Shown piece after piece: positions 34,265 through 46,370 of a stretch of 64,000 bases of DNA. Origin of the DNA: Cryptomeria japonica (Eukaryota > Streptophyta > Pinopsida > Cupressales > Cupressaceae); the NCBI RefSeq assembly GCF_030272615.1, contig NC_081411.1, positions 153,749,971 through 153,813,970 of the forward strand. The letters run 5' to 3'. The translations under genes were made by a program, and so were the position numbers. The notes under the pieces were generated by a model. It saw only the letters and a list, made by a program, of their open reading frames with translations. It was not told the DNA's origin and searched no databases. How positions within the stretch are numbered: the stretch's first letter is position 1; each line of letters begins with the position of its first letter.

Positions 34265-37200
34265 TGTTGATAGGGGTTTGCCTAGGTCAAACCTTAGGTT
34301 TGGAATTAAGCCCTTTAATTGAATTTGTAAATGGAAATGCATGGGAGCTTCACTTAGTGAACCTGGGTTATAGCACGCGCGTTCATGGCATACTAAATAA
34401 TCCCCCTAGTTTGAAAAAATATTTCTCTAAACTCCTTTTTTGTCACCCCCTCCCAATAGATAGGTTGGATTAAAAGCCCCTTATTTTCACAAAATATTGC
34501 TTTTTTTCATAGCCCAAATTAAAAATCCCCATATTTTCACCAATAAGCAATATATTGTACCCTCATTTTTGGGATATTAAACCCCCCAATATGAAGCCCC
34601 CGTGTGGAAATGTTGAATAAAATGTTTAATGATATACCTTATTTATTGTAATTAATGATGGATGACGATGCAATGCCCTTTACATGTGATCACAAGAGAC
34701 GATGCAATAACATGACTTGACATAACATGAACATGAATGACCTAATCAAACACACATGCTTCATTGAAGATTGATGCAGATTTGTTTCTCCATGATACTT
34801 GAAGGATATGGTGGGATGAAATGCTACCTTGAATGCTTGTGATGATCAAGATTATGCTAGGAATGCTTAGATGAAAATGCATAGGAAGAATGCTTTTATA
34901 TAGGGTTCCCAAGGCAATCTACTGATTAAGTTTACCTCCAACAATCAAATTGAGACAATGAGAACCAAAATCACTTGGGAGGGGAAGTGCACTGACCCAT
35001 TTAAATCAAGTCTTGTTTAAGGAGGACCAAGATACCCCAACTACCATGGTCCTATGACCATGACACCCTAGTCACCATGGTCCACCAAAAATAGGGAAAA
35101 CCAGTGGGAGATCAAGGTGCACAACCAAAGGCCTAAGTTCAATTTTCCATGCAGATAGATGACATCAAATTCAAGATGAAAAGGCTAGAAATGGACTTGG
35201 GAGAGAGATAAGATAGGGCACACTAAAGTAGGAGCATAAAAGGTGTGTAAATTGTGTAGGGTTACAATTTATGATGCTACAATTACTAATGACAATGCTC
35301 CTAGAACTATGAAGTAAGTGAATATGTGTTTTTGAATCATAGAGGGAAACTTTGGACAAGGAAATGGTTGGATTAAGAAGAATGTCACATTAGATTTGGT
35401 AGCATTGCCTAGAGGAAGAAATCCCATTGGATATACATGGTATTCAAAAATAATATTAGTTTAGATGACAACATTAAAAATAATAACACAAGGTTGGTTG
35501 TAAAATAATATTCCTAATTTGAGGGGATAAACATAGGTTAGATTTTTCCCTATTTGCTAAGATGGCATCAATCAACCTTTTATTATCTACAACCGTAACT
35601 TTTAATTTAGATATAGAACAAATGGATGCAAATACAACATTCTTACATGTGCCTTGAAGGACGAGATATATGTGACATATTCTAAACACTATGTAGAAAG
35701 TGGTAAAAAAAATTTAATTTGTAGATTAAAAATATTTTTATGGTGTCAAATAGTCTCCTAGCATGTAATACCAAAAATTTTGATTCATTTTTGTGGCATT
35801 GGGTTTTTTGAGATCAAAATTAGATTATTGTGTTAATTATAAATGTGACGGTTATCAATTCCTTTTTATTACATTGTATGTAGATGATATGTTATCTTTT
35901 GGTAATAGTAAGGATATAATTTTTTATTTAATGTCTCATATTTCAGCATAGTTTGAGATGAAGGACTTGGGACTTGCTAAGTATATCTTGGGTATGGATA
36001 TCAAAAGATATGGAATGAACAAAAACAAATAGTTAGGCTCGATTAAGTATGAAAACTTTATTCTACAAAATATCGACATGGTTAATTATTGACCATTGAG
36101 TGTCCCTATTTTGTGGGGGTTAAACTTTGAATCGAGAAATTCCCTAAAAACCCACAAATATGGAAGACATTTCTCATGTTCCTTATGCCAATGTAGCTAG
36201 GAGTTAAATGTATTTAATGATTTATAATAGACCATTTATTACTCAAAAACTATAAATCTTGAGCTAGTTTATAGCTAATTTTGTTTCATTAGGAGCAACT
36301 AAGAAAGGTTTCAAATATTTACATAATAAATCACAATACTCTATTTGTTATTATGACATGGATTTATAGTTTTAGATATAGGGAAAAAGACACTGACAAC
36401 GAAATATCCACAATTAGAGACATGTTTATTTTATTTGGTGGTTCTATTATTCGGATGAGTAATCAATATGCTACTCTTTCTTTATCCACTATAGAGGCTA
36501 AGTATATGGTAATTACTCATGCTTGTAAGGATTCCATCTATAATGGGTAGAAAATTAGGGTTTCCACCATGAGAGGGATTAAAGCCACCAATTTACCATT
36601 ACATTCAAAAGGGGTGAATACAATAGATTTATTCACAAATTGGTAAGATAAGGACTGAAATACTAATTGGATTCAAGGGAATGATGTTGATTTTCCCTCT
36701 TTTGTGAGTTGAAATGCTGAAATTTGGGAAAAGTGTTGAAAATGAAGATAAAATGCGGAAACAGTGAGCTACAGTCATCAGATTGAGGCATGCACCTGGA
36801 TCTGAGCAGTATATGCAAATTTGGACCCGATCCCCAAAAAATCTCTAAAGATGTCGAGACCGGAGCACCCGTTGCTCTAGTCCTCCTAACTTTTTACACA
36901 TCAAAAAGGGTTGATTCGTCTCTACAAATAATGCCTATTCTAAAGATTGTAGCTTTATACCTATTTATTGCACACAAAAAGAAAGAGAAATAGGTTGGGA
37001 ATAGGGGTTTGCCTAAGTCAAACCCCAATTTAGGAATTAACCTTGATTGAAATGTTGCAAATATAGAAATATATAATGGAAATATATACCTCAAATTTGC
37101 AGTGATTGATAATGATACTTTGCTTCTTGAATGCAATCACATATGTTGTATGAAATGACATGAAAAGGACAAATCCCTAATCACACACACGTACTTGAAA

Positions 37201-37718
37201 ATGAAAGATGTAATGATGCTCCATAATTGATGAATGGAGAATGTAGCCTTGAAGACCTCTAGAAATGCTTGATGATGAATGCTTGAATGCTTGAATGCTT
37301 GATGATTATAATTTTGCCCTTGTTTCATGTATCTTTTATATCCTATGTATGCAAATGAGAGGGGAAAGTCTCCTTATATACTTTCCCATTGAAAAATGTA
37401 TTTATTTTCTGACATAGGCTGACATGGGGAGAGATTTGCTGCTCATTTTTTAGAATGCATGAGGGGGACAAGATGAGGCCCAATTAAGGGGACCAGAGTG
37501 TGGCGCTTTGGTCCCAATGAGGACCAAAGTGCCATGCTCTGGTCGTATCCTATCTTGGGGTCGGGACAAGGGGTCATGTGATGCATGAGATGAAAATGAA
37601 TCCATATTTGCATGATGAAGGCATAATCAGGACTTAATTAGGCATTAGGAGACAAACACTAAAGTGAAGGCCCAAAATGTGGACTAAATTGTAAGGGGGT
37701 GCAATTTAGGATGCTACA
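34265..37718 (+). mobile_element. Decayed Copia element with diverged LTR-like ends
   Basis: Segments 34265-35281 and 36996-37718 both open with 'gggtttgcctaggtcaaac'-like text and end GATGCTACA, with similar order of motifs between. The left one carries an extra insertion of about 250 bp. They flank a Copia RT/RNase H pseudogene. No clear primer site or target duplication was found, so the boundaries are approximate. Confidence 0.5.
35840..36650 (+). pseudogene. Copia reverse transcriptase/RNase H pseudogene
   Basis: Conceptual reading with many stops shows the Copia RT core LYVDDMLSFGNSKDI, then FEMKDLGLAKYILGMDIKR. Further on is the RNase H end FILFGGSIIRMSNQYATLSL, then STIEAKYMVITHACKDSI. 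These are the standard Ty1/Copia landmarks YVDDM, MKDLG..YILG and LST.EAEY. Stops occur at many places, so it is long dead. Integrase and gag are not seen. Confidence 0.8.
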
Positions 37719-37739
37719 CCATCTAGCTTAAAATATTTT

Positions 37740-38230
37740 TTTTTATATTGTGGCTAAATCAAGGAGCTAGTAGAGTTCTTTGTGACACTTTGAGTACCAT
37801 ATTTTTGGAAAAGAATCTAATAGATTTATTGGAAGGATGAAGAAAATATATCTAGTAACATTTTATTATTGATATGATAGAGGATGGGAGGGCAATGCTA
37901 GATAAATTGACACTTTGTATAATGTTGCAAATATTGGTGTAACCACCCACAAACACATCCAACTTCACTATATATAAGAGAAGCAACATGACTATTTTGC
38001 CAATGAGAAAATAATTGTATTGAGATGCTAAGGCGTGTAAAAATACTCTGTAAAAATAGTAGAGGTGTGACTAGGTAGAGATAATTGATATCTAACTACT
38101 AGCTACAAATGTTAAATGCACTATGTAAATATTGAATACTATGCAACTAATATCTAATAAAGTATTATGTCAACTATCTAAGTAAAAATTAAGCCTACGT
38201 AAATGGGATAAAACCACATTTACTCCAACA
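37740..38230 (-). mobile_element. Copia LTR (minus strand) with TATA box
   Basis: On the minus strand it starts TGTTGGAGTAAATG at 38230, with the polypurine tract complement CCCCCCTTAAG next to it (38231-38241). A strong TATA box TTATATATAGTG lies near 37968-37980. The left limit is approximate. The partner LTR was not found. Confidence 0.6.
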
Positions 38231-38459
38231 CCCCCCTTAAGTGAAAATTAGGGAGAAGATTATTATGCAATATGAGAGCAAGATACAATATGAATCTTGG
38301 ATTATTATGAAATATGGATCCTAGCTACAAATCTATTTCAGGCACCCATGTACAAATCCAAATGCAATGCAATGAAATCTCTCACAAACTAGAGAAAAGG
38401 AGAAAATCCTATGGGAGAAAAATCCTCTCCAAAGGAGAGAAAAACAAACAAGATGATGA
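38231..38459 (-). other. Short Copia 3' internal remnant
   Basis: Polypurine tract and 3' internal sequence belonging to the LTR at 37740-38230. The 63-codon frame at 38314 is not a gene. Confidence 0.4.
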
Positions 38460-39219
38460 TGTTGAACACAACATAGGACTGAGAGGAGGGGGTGAATTAG
38501 TTTAGACCTTTAAATACTTAAATATTTATCTTCAAACTTTAAATCACAAGAATATAATCTCAACAATAAAAAAATATGAGAGTATGAAGCACAAGAAGCA
38601 TATGAACACTAGATTTACATGGAAAACCCAATCAAGGAAAAAAATTGTGATAATCAAACAATATAAATATAATCTATTAGAATGGTGCCTCTAGAACACC
38701 AAAGCATAACTAAGGTGCACAACCTCAAGGCAAGATACAAAAAGTTGCCAAGAGATTTATTGTCTTTCGACAGAGAAACACATTACTAAATTGAAATGAA
38801 AAAGATCTCTTGACAATGAACTTGATCTTGAGTCATTGTGTCAAGCAATCAATATCATATAAAACTCTTCTAATTCAAAAACATAATCTCTAAACTCTGT
38901 CACACTGAGAATATCACCATCAAATTTCTTCACCACAATCTTTCACACATCTCCAATACCAAAACTTCATGTAGGTCTATCACACCTTTGGAAAATCAAT
39001 TCACACCCATTCCACATGCACTCATTAATACATCCAAACTCCTTTATATACAAGGTTAATCATCAAAACCCTTAACTAGGTCAGCCACATATAAAATATA
39101 CATTAGTACATAAATTCGGCCACCCAAACCTAAACTATCAAATGCAGCCCACTCTAGGAGATATAGAGGACCTAAAAAAATTACAATACAACATTTATAA
39201 ATGATTCCAATGAATTTCA
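38460..39219 (-). mobile_element. Partial Copia LTR (minus strand)
   Basis: Begins with 'tgttgaacacaacatagg' followed by GAGAGGAGGGGGTGAATTAG, the complement of the shared U5 motif, and contains the 'catggaaaacccaat' block. It is cut off on the right by the next LTR, near 39220-39230. Confidence 0.55.
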
Positions 39220-39229
39220 TGTTGAATAA

Positions 39230-41408
39230 TGATGAACAACAGATACTCTAACTGGTACTGAGAGGGGGGGGGGGTGAATCAGTACAGAAAAAAAACTTTC
39301 TCAACAACTTATCAAGTTAAAGCAATACCAACCGGTTGTCTTCATTACTGAACTTAACCATGACAATACCAGTTAAACATAGTAAGACTTCAGACAACAT
39401 AAACTGATAAGTCTGAACACTTCAAATACATTTAATACTTGATAGAAACTTCACCCATAAACATATGCATGTGGTGTGTCACCAATACCATAACCATTAG
39501 CTCTGCATGCATAATCATTTAAACAAAGAAACCCTTAATCATCACATGAAAAATGCACAACACATGACACGGATTTTTCACGTGGAAACCCAAATGAGAA
39601 AAACCACAGTGGGGATGAATACCCACAAGCTTGTTTTTGAACTCTTTTGAAGCTCGCTCTGTTAGGAGCCTAGTTCGGTTAAAGACTTTACAAAAAGGTT
39701 CTGCTAGGAACCGATCCTATTAAAGATCACCCGGTTAAGGGATGGCTATATACCTTGTTAAAGGTTACCTTACTAGAGGGTTTAAAGAACTCAATAAACT
39801 TGAGTCACCTGGTTAGAGGATTTACAGTAAGCCTATTAAAGCTACCTAGTAAAGGGATTTTCCAACTATTGAAATGGTTAAAGACAATAGGTAAAAACTT
39901 TGATCTGATAACAACACTACATGCCAAGGCAGATCCTTTTCAGTTCCTTTACTTCTGCAATCACAGTGCAATTTTCTCTTACTGGTCTGGCAAGTATCTC
40001 ATCACTCGGATACACACAACATTTCCCAACAACTTACAATAACAAACATCATCGACCTTATAGATAGCAATTAAGTTGGTAGCATAAACCCTAAACCCTA
40101 AGCATTTTAGGTTTACAATACAAGCGGTCCAATCCTGACCATCCAAACACTTTGCATAGAGTAATACAATTTCAAACAGGTCACAAGACAAGCTGTATCA
40201 TCCATTCTTCACCACACATGGGAATCAGTAACTCATCATGCTTTCTTCTCATATCGCCAAGAAGAATGTTCATTCCCGAGGTAGACTTTTAATGCAGTCG
40301 ATCTTCTCATGCAAGATCCTCAAGGAAATCCTTCACGTGCACAAAGCTAATGTGGCACCTCGATCTCATCCTCATCTCTTAGCTAACTCAACATAGAATT
40401 TCATCGGTTGCATCGCACAAGCGAGATTGCCAAACCGGAAACCCTAGAGCTGAGACTACCAACCGGTAGTCACACTTAGTGAAACCTCGACACCGGTTCA
40501 CTGCATCTCTTCACACCTCTTCATGTTGGTTCACCAACTTCTTTCAATCTGCATACCAGTTCACTTGCACTTATTGACATCAATGACAACATACATTATC
40601 ATCATATCAACATGTTGGTTCATCATATGCCAACACTGCACACACTAGCGCATCCTCCAAGGTCAACATCAAATGAAACATGTAGATGAATAATGAAGCA
40701 CACCAACCAGTTGACCTAAAAACATTCTCCAATGCATGAAATTCAATGTAGATCTACACATGAGATGGCGAGAGCCAAAACATTAGCCATACACATCCTT
40801 CAAAAAAAACCTGGACCAAAATAATATGATCCAAGTAGAATACAACATCACAACCAACCGAAGACTAGAATAGTTAAAACCTAGAACTCTAGCATCATAA
40901 CTTCACTTGCAAAAAGTTGCCACTTGAAAATTGAATCATAACACTGCATAGATCACATGAACAAATCTTCCAAACCACAACACCTTAATCCACATTTCCA
41001 AAAGCCACCAAACCTTTTTTGGGCTTGTTCTGACAAACAACCTTACTATTAGAAACATCAATAATCAACTCAGCCAACTAAGTCATAGAGCATCTATAAA
41101 ATAGATAGTGCAATGTACACAAAGCATAGATACCATATGTAGAACCATAGTATATGATCTTCACAAATTGGAGGAATACAAGACATTCTTCCACTAAGAT
41201 ATTATATATTGTTTCCTACATATAAAACAAACTATACCAATCTTTTAGAAATACCACAACATCTTCACCAATACCAAAACAGTCAACACTATAAATAAAT
41301 ACTATTTCTTGCATATAGAAACATCTGCTATACTATTTTTACTTCCATATCAATACAAGATAGGTTGACATCAATGACAATAAGGCACAACAACTCAAGT
41401 TTCCAACA
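39230..41408 (-). mobile_element. Copia LTR (minus strand), about 2.2 kb
   Basis: On the minus strand it starts TGTTGGAAACTTG at 41408 and ends TTGTTCATCA near 39230. The polypurine tract AAAAAGGGGGATAA is adjacent at 41409-41422. The shared U5 motif with a long G run is at 39260-39282. Short frames inside (39755-40042, 39979-40191) are not genes. Confidence 0.75.
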
Positions 41409-42199
41409 TTATCCCCCTTTTTCATTGATGTCAACACGTGTACCACCAATTTAGCAAAGACAACTAAACTCAACCTATAGATCTCTCTCCCTTTGATATC
41501 AAGGACAAAGAATACCATACTGAATTTTCTCCCCCTTTGACATCAAAGACAAGAAACACAACTCTAAAAAGTTCTTCATATAATTGAAACTCTTTCTCCC
41601 AATGAGTATAATAGATTTTGAAATGTAGAAAGAGGTGACATTATTCCCCATGATAGAGATATCCAAAAACTCTCATCCCTATCTGTTCTCCTAAGAGTAT
41701 AAACAACACCAATCTAGAAAACAAAAGTAGAGCCATATGGCTCCCCCTGGACAAATACACCTTCCCTTTCTATCATCAAAATTTTTGAACAACATCTTTA
41801 TTCATTTCTTCCTCTATTATGGCTACATTGACTTCCAAACTAGCTCCAACCCAACAACATCTAGGATTCCTAATATCTTCTCCATCTAGATGTATGAAAA
41901 ATTCTCCATAGACCTTTATAACCTCACAAATGAAGAGGAAAACACAAGAATCTTTTCCATCCTAAAAACATCTTCAACAACAAACCGCAAGAGGTTCTTA
42001 ATATTTTCATTTCTCTCTCCCTCTCAGATAGTGCATATTGTCTAGTTACTGGAAGAATAATCAACACCACTAGAGGGTGTGGATCCTTCCTCACATTTTT
42101 TCTCCACCTTTTCTTCTAATTCCTTCACTTACATCTTATGCATCTTCTCCTTTTCTACATCGATATCAATCTTCTTTACTAGACTATTCTTCCCATTTC
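41409..42199 (-). other. 3' internal region of minus-strand Copia element
   Basis: Contains repeated polypurine-like complements (TTATCCCCCTTTTTC at 41409, CTCCCCCTTTGACATC near 41530), the multiple-PPT habit of Sireviruses. No coding region is recognised. Confidence 0.45.
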
Positions 42200-42843
42200 T
42201 TTCTCAACAAAATTTGGCAATGTCTCCAAGTCTGTTACAGTTGTAAAATGTACCAAAATTTTCTAATAAACACTTCTATTTGTTTTAACATTCCTATCTC
42301 TTATGATGCTTCTACTTCTTTTGATAACTCTTCTATACTCAATAGCTTTATGACCCAGATTGTTACAAGTATAACAACTTCCATTGAAAGTCTAAACATT
42401 TATAGTATTTGAATTCCTCATTATTCCACTTCTGAACTTATTAGCCTTATGACCAGCTTTGTTACAAATGTAACAATGACCATTAAATAGTTGAGATCTG
42501 ATTTGATTTTTGCATTCACTAGCTCTATGTCCAATCATATTGCATGAAAAATAGTTACCACTGAAATTTGATGAGTACTTGATTTGATTATGAGACATTT
42601 TGGACACATATTTGTTTCAGATCTCAAGGGAAACATTTTGACTAGGATTCCTTGCTTTATTCCTAACCTTTTCTCTACCAAGTTCATTCTGGCGTCTTCT
42701 ACCAGATTCTTGTCAACAAAGTTAGACACTGGTTTTGATGTCCTGCTTTCTTCTGTCTGATTCAATTCTTCTACCATCTTTTCCCAACTTTTATCTTCTG
42801 ATATATTTATCTTTATTATAGCAATAGGAGTAGCCACAATCAT
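42200..42843 (-). pseudogene. Copia gag fragment with four zinc knuckles (minus strand)
   Basis: Reading the minus strand through frame changes, four knuckles follow one another: FSCNMIGHRASEC (about 42550-42510), CYICNKAGHKANKF (42480-42440), CYTCNNLGHKAIEY (42375-42335) and FYNCNRLGDIAKFC (42255-42215). Several lack a Cys or His. The number and order match the gag at 27846-29000, so it is the same Sirevirus-like family. Upstream residues (SWEKMVEELNQTEESRT) look like the preceding gag linker. Many defects; not functional. Confidence 0.65.
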
Positions 42844-42849
42844 AGCTAC

Positions 42850-43183
42850 ATCCTTAGTCTAATTCCAGACTTGTGCCAGTAAACAATTACCTTCATTATT
42901 GTCCTTTACATAATAAACATTGTCATTAGTTATTGCACCTTCTACAACTAATCTTCTAGAGTTTCCCTTTCCAATTTCACATTCAGTCCCATGAAATATG
43001 ACCTTATACTTTTTTACACATTTGACTCACACTTAATAGATTATGTCTTAGACCTTTAACATAGTAAACATCATCAGTTTTAAGCTTATCATCAATACAG
43101 ATGCTTCCTTTTCCACAAATTGGTTCATCTTCCTCTCCATAAAACTTGATTGATCCACCATCATATTTTTCAAGGTTAATAAA
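42850..43183 (-). pseudogene. Copia GAG-pre-integrase fragment (minus strand)
   Basis: Minus-strand reading gives DDVYYVKGLRHNLLSVSQMC, the hallmark between Copia protease and integrase, followed after a frameshift by a degenerate stretch ending NCLLAQVWN. It should lie downstream of gag but here lies upstream of the zinc-knuckle fragment, so the order is scrambled. It is cut at 43184 by an inserted LTR. Confidence 0.7.
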
Positions 43184-44369
43184 TGATGAATATAGAGAGG
43201 GGGGGGGGGTGAATTAGTATACCAAAAATTACTGTACTCAAACACTTTATCAGTCTAGTGGTAAACCGGTATAATAGTTTAACTAACAAACCGGTTAACA
43301 CAAATGCAAACTAAACAACAAGTAAGACATTCACTCACAGAAGCACAATCACCATAACACAAGAGATTTTGATGTGGAAACCCAAATGGGAAAAACCACG
43401 GTGAGATAAAACTCACAAGTAACTATCTATAGAATAGTAACCAGACCGGTTAAGGTTAGACCGGTTAAGGTCATACAATGTTCTTTACCAGAACAGATCC
43501 TATTAGGAGATAAGTCTGATTAAAGACTACCTTGTGAGAGGATTTTAGATCCATGGATGTGAATCACCTTGTTAGAGGATTTATAAAGGCTTTTCTGGGC
43601 CTACCCGGTTAAGGGTTTCTAACTTGTCAAAGATGTGAGTAATCAACAAGTGAATGATCTAGCAAATAGCACAGTCTGCTTGGTTAGATCCATGATAGCT
43701 CATTGCTAATGCATTTTAGCATTACTTTAGTCTTCAGTAAATCCACACTCTATTACAATACACAAACTTGATCTTTTCTTTTAAGATCACACATACAAGA
43801 ACTCATCAACCACTTCAAACCCCAACAACTACACACACATTCTAAAACCCTAGACATGATGTCCTTAAAAGGAATCTGATTTCATGTCGGTCCAATAGGA
43901 TTACATTGCAAGTTCCTAGGTTCATTGTATCTAGACACATTTGGTAACACGACACAAAATCACCGTCAAAGTGTCGGTGGATGGTAACTCATCACAAAGA
44001 TATATCAGTTGGTAACTCATCACAGAGTATTACCAATTTATACAACTTCACCGATTACTGGTTGATAACTTAGAGTAGTACCGGTTTAGCAGATTACCAG
44101 TTGACAGAAATGAAGACTGGGAGAATGATAACTGTCGCTTCTAGTTCCTTTGCTCTGCTCTGCTTGAGATCCTCGAACCGCTTGAGGTCCTCATGCCGCT
44201 TGAGATCGGTAAATACTTTCTGTAAGACACCAATAGTCTAAAGACTATAACATAATACCAGTTTGAAACAAATACCGGTTGAGCGTAGCTCATGCATACA
44301 AAAAGTGATCTCATAGAAAGTGTGTGTCCATCAATGACAATCACAACATAATCATAAAAAATGTCAACA
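43184..44369 (-). mobile_element. Copia LTR (minus strand) next to the Tat insertion
   Basis: On the minus strand it starts TGTTGACATTTTTT at 44369 and ends ATATTCATCA near 43184. Polypurine tract AAAGGGGGAGAT is adjacent (44370-44381). The U5 motif with an 11-G run is at 43197-43213. The last 321 bp (44049-44369) recur at 61340-61660. Confidence 0.8.
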
Positions 44370-44542
44370 ATCTCCCCCTTTGGCATTGATGGCAACACTT
44401 AGGAAAATTTTTGACATCTAAGTGTTTTTACAAAAGAAATATGCCATAATAAAAAATACTCCCCCTAAGCATATACACTATCCCTTTGCAGAAAAGAAAA
44501 TGTATACTACTTCCTTACAGAGATAAACATGAGTATACATAG
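44370..44542 (-). other. Copia polypurine tract and 3' internal stub
   Basis: Start of the interior of the Copia element whose LTR is 43184-44369. It contains AAAGGGGGAGAT and a second tract at 44460 (minus). It is interrupted by the Tat element, whose LTR starts at 44543. Confidence 0.65.
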
Positions 44543-46042
44543 TGTAGTCACACAAATCTGTCCATTTTAATTAAATGAATATTTCATATTTATTTGATTA
44601 AAAATCCACTAGCCATCAGTTAATTAAATTAATATTTAATTAATTCATCCCCAAACATTCTTCTATTAATTAGATAAATTATTCAATTTATTTTAATTAA
44701 TTCATTAAATCAAATTCCATTCAATTAAATAAATAAAATCTATTTATTTAAATTAAATCCCCTATTCCTCTTTTAAATAAATTAAATAAAACATTTATTT
44801 AAATCATTATCCCCACCCCACTTGCATTTTCCTACAAATACAACTTGCACACATTTATTGAAATAAATGAATTTTTATTTTAATAAAATCCTATTTTCCC
44901 TCACTCACCAAATCCACTTGCAAAATCTAATCCCCTTCTAGATTCTTCTAGCCCCTTCCTAATTAGCCTAATCCATCCCCTAATTATTGTCACATTCCTA
45001 AGCAAAGGGAAGTCACTTCTCAAAGCCTAAAAGTCTTTGATAACCATTAAAGGCTTCCAACCTTCAACCACTAAATGTCTCAAAGTCTTTGATAACCATT
45101 AAAGGCTTCCAACCTTCAACCACTAAATGTCTCAAAGTCTTGGATAACCTTTGAAAGCTTCCAACCTTCAACCACTTAATCCACAAAGTCTTCAAAAACC
45201 ATTAATGGTTAATCCAAACCCTCCTACATGGTTAAAACATTTGTTTTGACTCAACCTCTACCCAACCCAAGGGTCTCATCAGGCCTTTAATGCTTTGACC
45301 ATGATTATCTCTTAATCATTTGCACAAAGGTTTATCCTTGGATTAACTCTTAATCCAGTGGGTAATCTTAATTTAGGCTTGACCCTTACCTTCTAGATAA
45401 CCATGAGGTCTTCTCAGGCATTCAATGCCTCCAACCCCTTTCTTTCAACCCAACCCTATGTTGACACTTGTCACCATTTCATTGGTACAAACTGTGCACA
45501 TGGATCCCCAACTTTCAAGCTTGACCCTTGATTAAACCCTTCAATCCTGGCCATCCATTGCTCCATTTTTCCTATAAATAGAGTCCATTCCTTCATAATC
45601 CAGATCCTGAAAACTTGTATGCATTTAGGCTATAGACATTTTTAGAGAGCATTTTAGCATAAGCAATCTAACATCTTATCATTTTGGTTAAAATATATCA
45701 TTTTAGCATCAATAGATTAGTATTAGCTTTTCATTTCACATTTAGAGCTATACTACAATCTCAATCCTCCATAAGCATCCATAGTGCAAAAAGCTGTTGA
45801 GAGCTACACTATTTTGGAACTTGGAGAGGAGAGGAACAAGGGAGAAGGAGCTAAGGCCATGCTAAGAGGTAGTTGGAGATGCCTCATAATCTTTGTTTTG
45901 TTTATTAGATACATTAGCATTCTTTTAGTGTCTCTCTTGGTATGCCTTCATAGATTAGTTTTTGATTGACTAACACTAATGGTTTTTGTGTCTTTGGTGT
46001 TGTTTATCATTTGCTAACCTTGTGCCATTTTGCAGGGCATCA
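44543..46042 (+). repeat. 5' LTR of plus-strand Tat element
   Basis: 1500 bp, starting TGTAGTCACAC and ending GGGCATCA just before the primer site. Its first bases align with the other Tat family (TGTAGACACC ... TTGTCCA). U3 opens with AT-rich palindromes (44575-44885). A 52-bp unit (AAGTCTTTGATAACC...) is repeated three times at 45031-45186. The frame at 45784-45969 is not a gene. Confidence 0.88.
45573..45580 (+). promoter_or_regulatory. TATA box of the Tat 5' LTR
   Basis: TATAAATA in the context CCTATAAATAGAGTCC, about 470 bp before the LTR end. The transcription start is expected near 45605. The same box is at 62864-62871 in the right-hand copy. Confidence 0.75.
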
Positions 46043-46044
46043 TT

Positions 46045-46079
46045 TGGTGAACCCGACATGAATCGAACACGCAACCTTC
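46045..46079 (+). promoter_or_regulatory. Primer-binding site with extended tRNA-Trp complementarity
   Basis: TGGTGAACCCGACATGAA starts 2 bp after the LTR and is complementary to the 3' 18 nt of plant tRNA-Trp(CCA) with one mismatch (A46058; the right-hand copy has the matching G). Complementarity continues through TCGAACACGCAACCTTC, covering the T loop, T stem and variable loop, about 35 nt in all. The tRNA sequence is from memory. Confidence 0.8.
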
Positions 46080-46129
46080 ATCTCATTTTTTTTTAACTAA
46101 CATGTTTGATTGTTGAAAGTGACACACAG

Positions 46130-46370
46130 GTCGCGCTTCGGCGCTATTGAACCCGTTTTAGCGCTACCGACACTTTTTCTTTTAGCGCTATTGTTCTTAA
46201 AATAGCGCTATTGTAAAAGTTTCAACGCTTTTGACCATATTTTAGCGCTTTGGTTGTTATTCTAGCGCTATTGCAGAAATTTTAGTGCTTTTGACGCTCT
46301 GGTTTTTCCCTTCTTTCAGTGCTACTGTGTAAATTAGCCTTCTGTTTAAACGCAGACTAGCGCTATTGCA
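46130..46370. repeat. AGCGCT(A/T)TTG short-motif array
   Basis: About ten degenerate copies of TTTTAGCGCTATTG, roughly 20-30 bp apart. The right-hand copy (63420-63635) lacks 20 bp that equals one unit, consistent with slippage. The same word, in reverse orientation, makes up the array at 60930-61260. Confidence 0.8.

Noticed and set aside
44141-44398. 85-residue minus-strand ORF, repeated at 61432-61689
   Set aside because: It lies within the Copia LTR and its polypurine tract; the repetition comes from the duplication, not from coding conservation.
45784-45969. 61-residue ORF, repeated at 63074-63259
   Set aside because: Inside the Tat LTR downstream of the TATA box, with no family signature; probably transcribed leader sequence.
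46045-46080. A tRNA-Trp gene
   Set aside because: Only the complement of the 3' half is present and it abuts an LTR end, so it is a primer-binding site.
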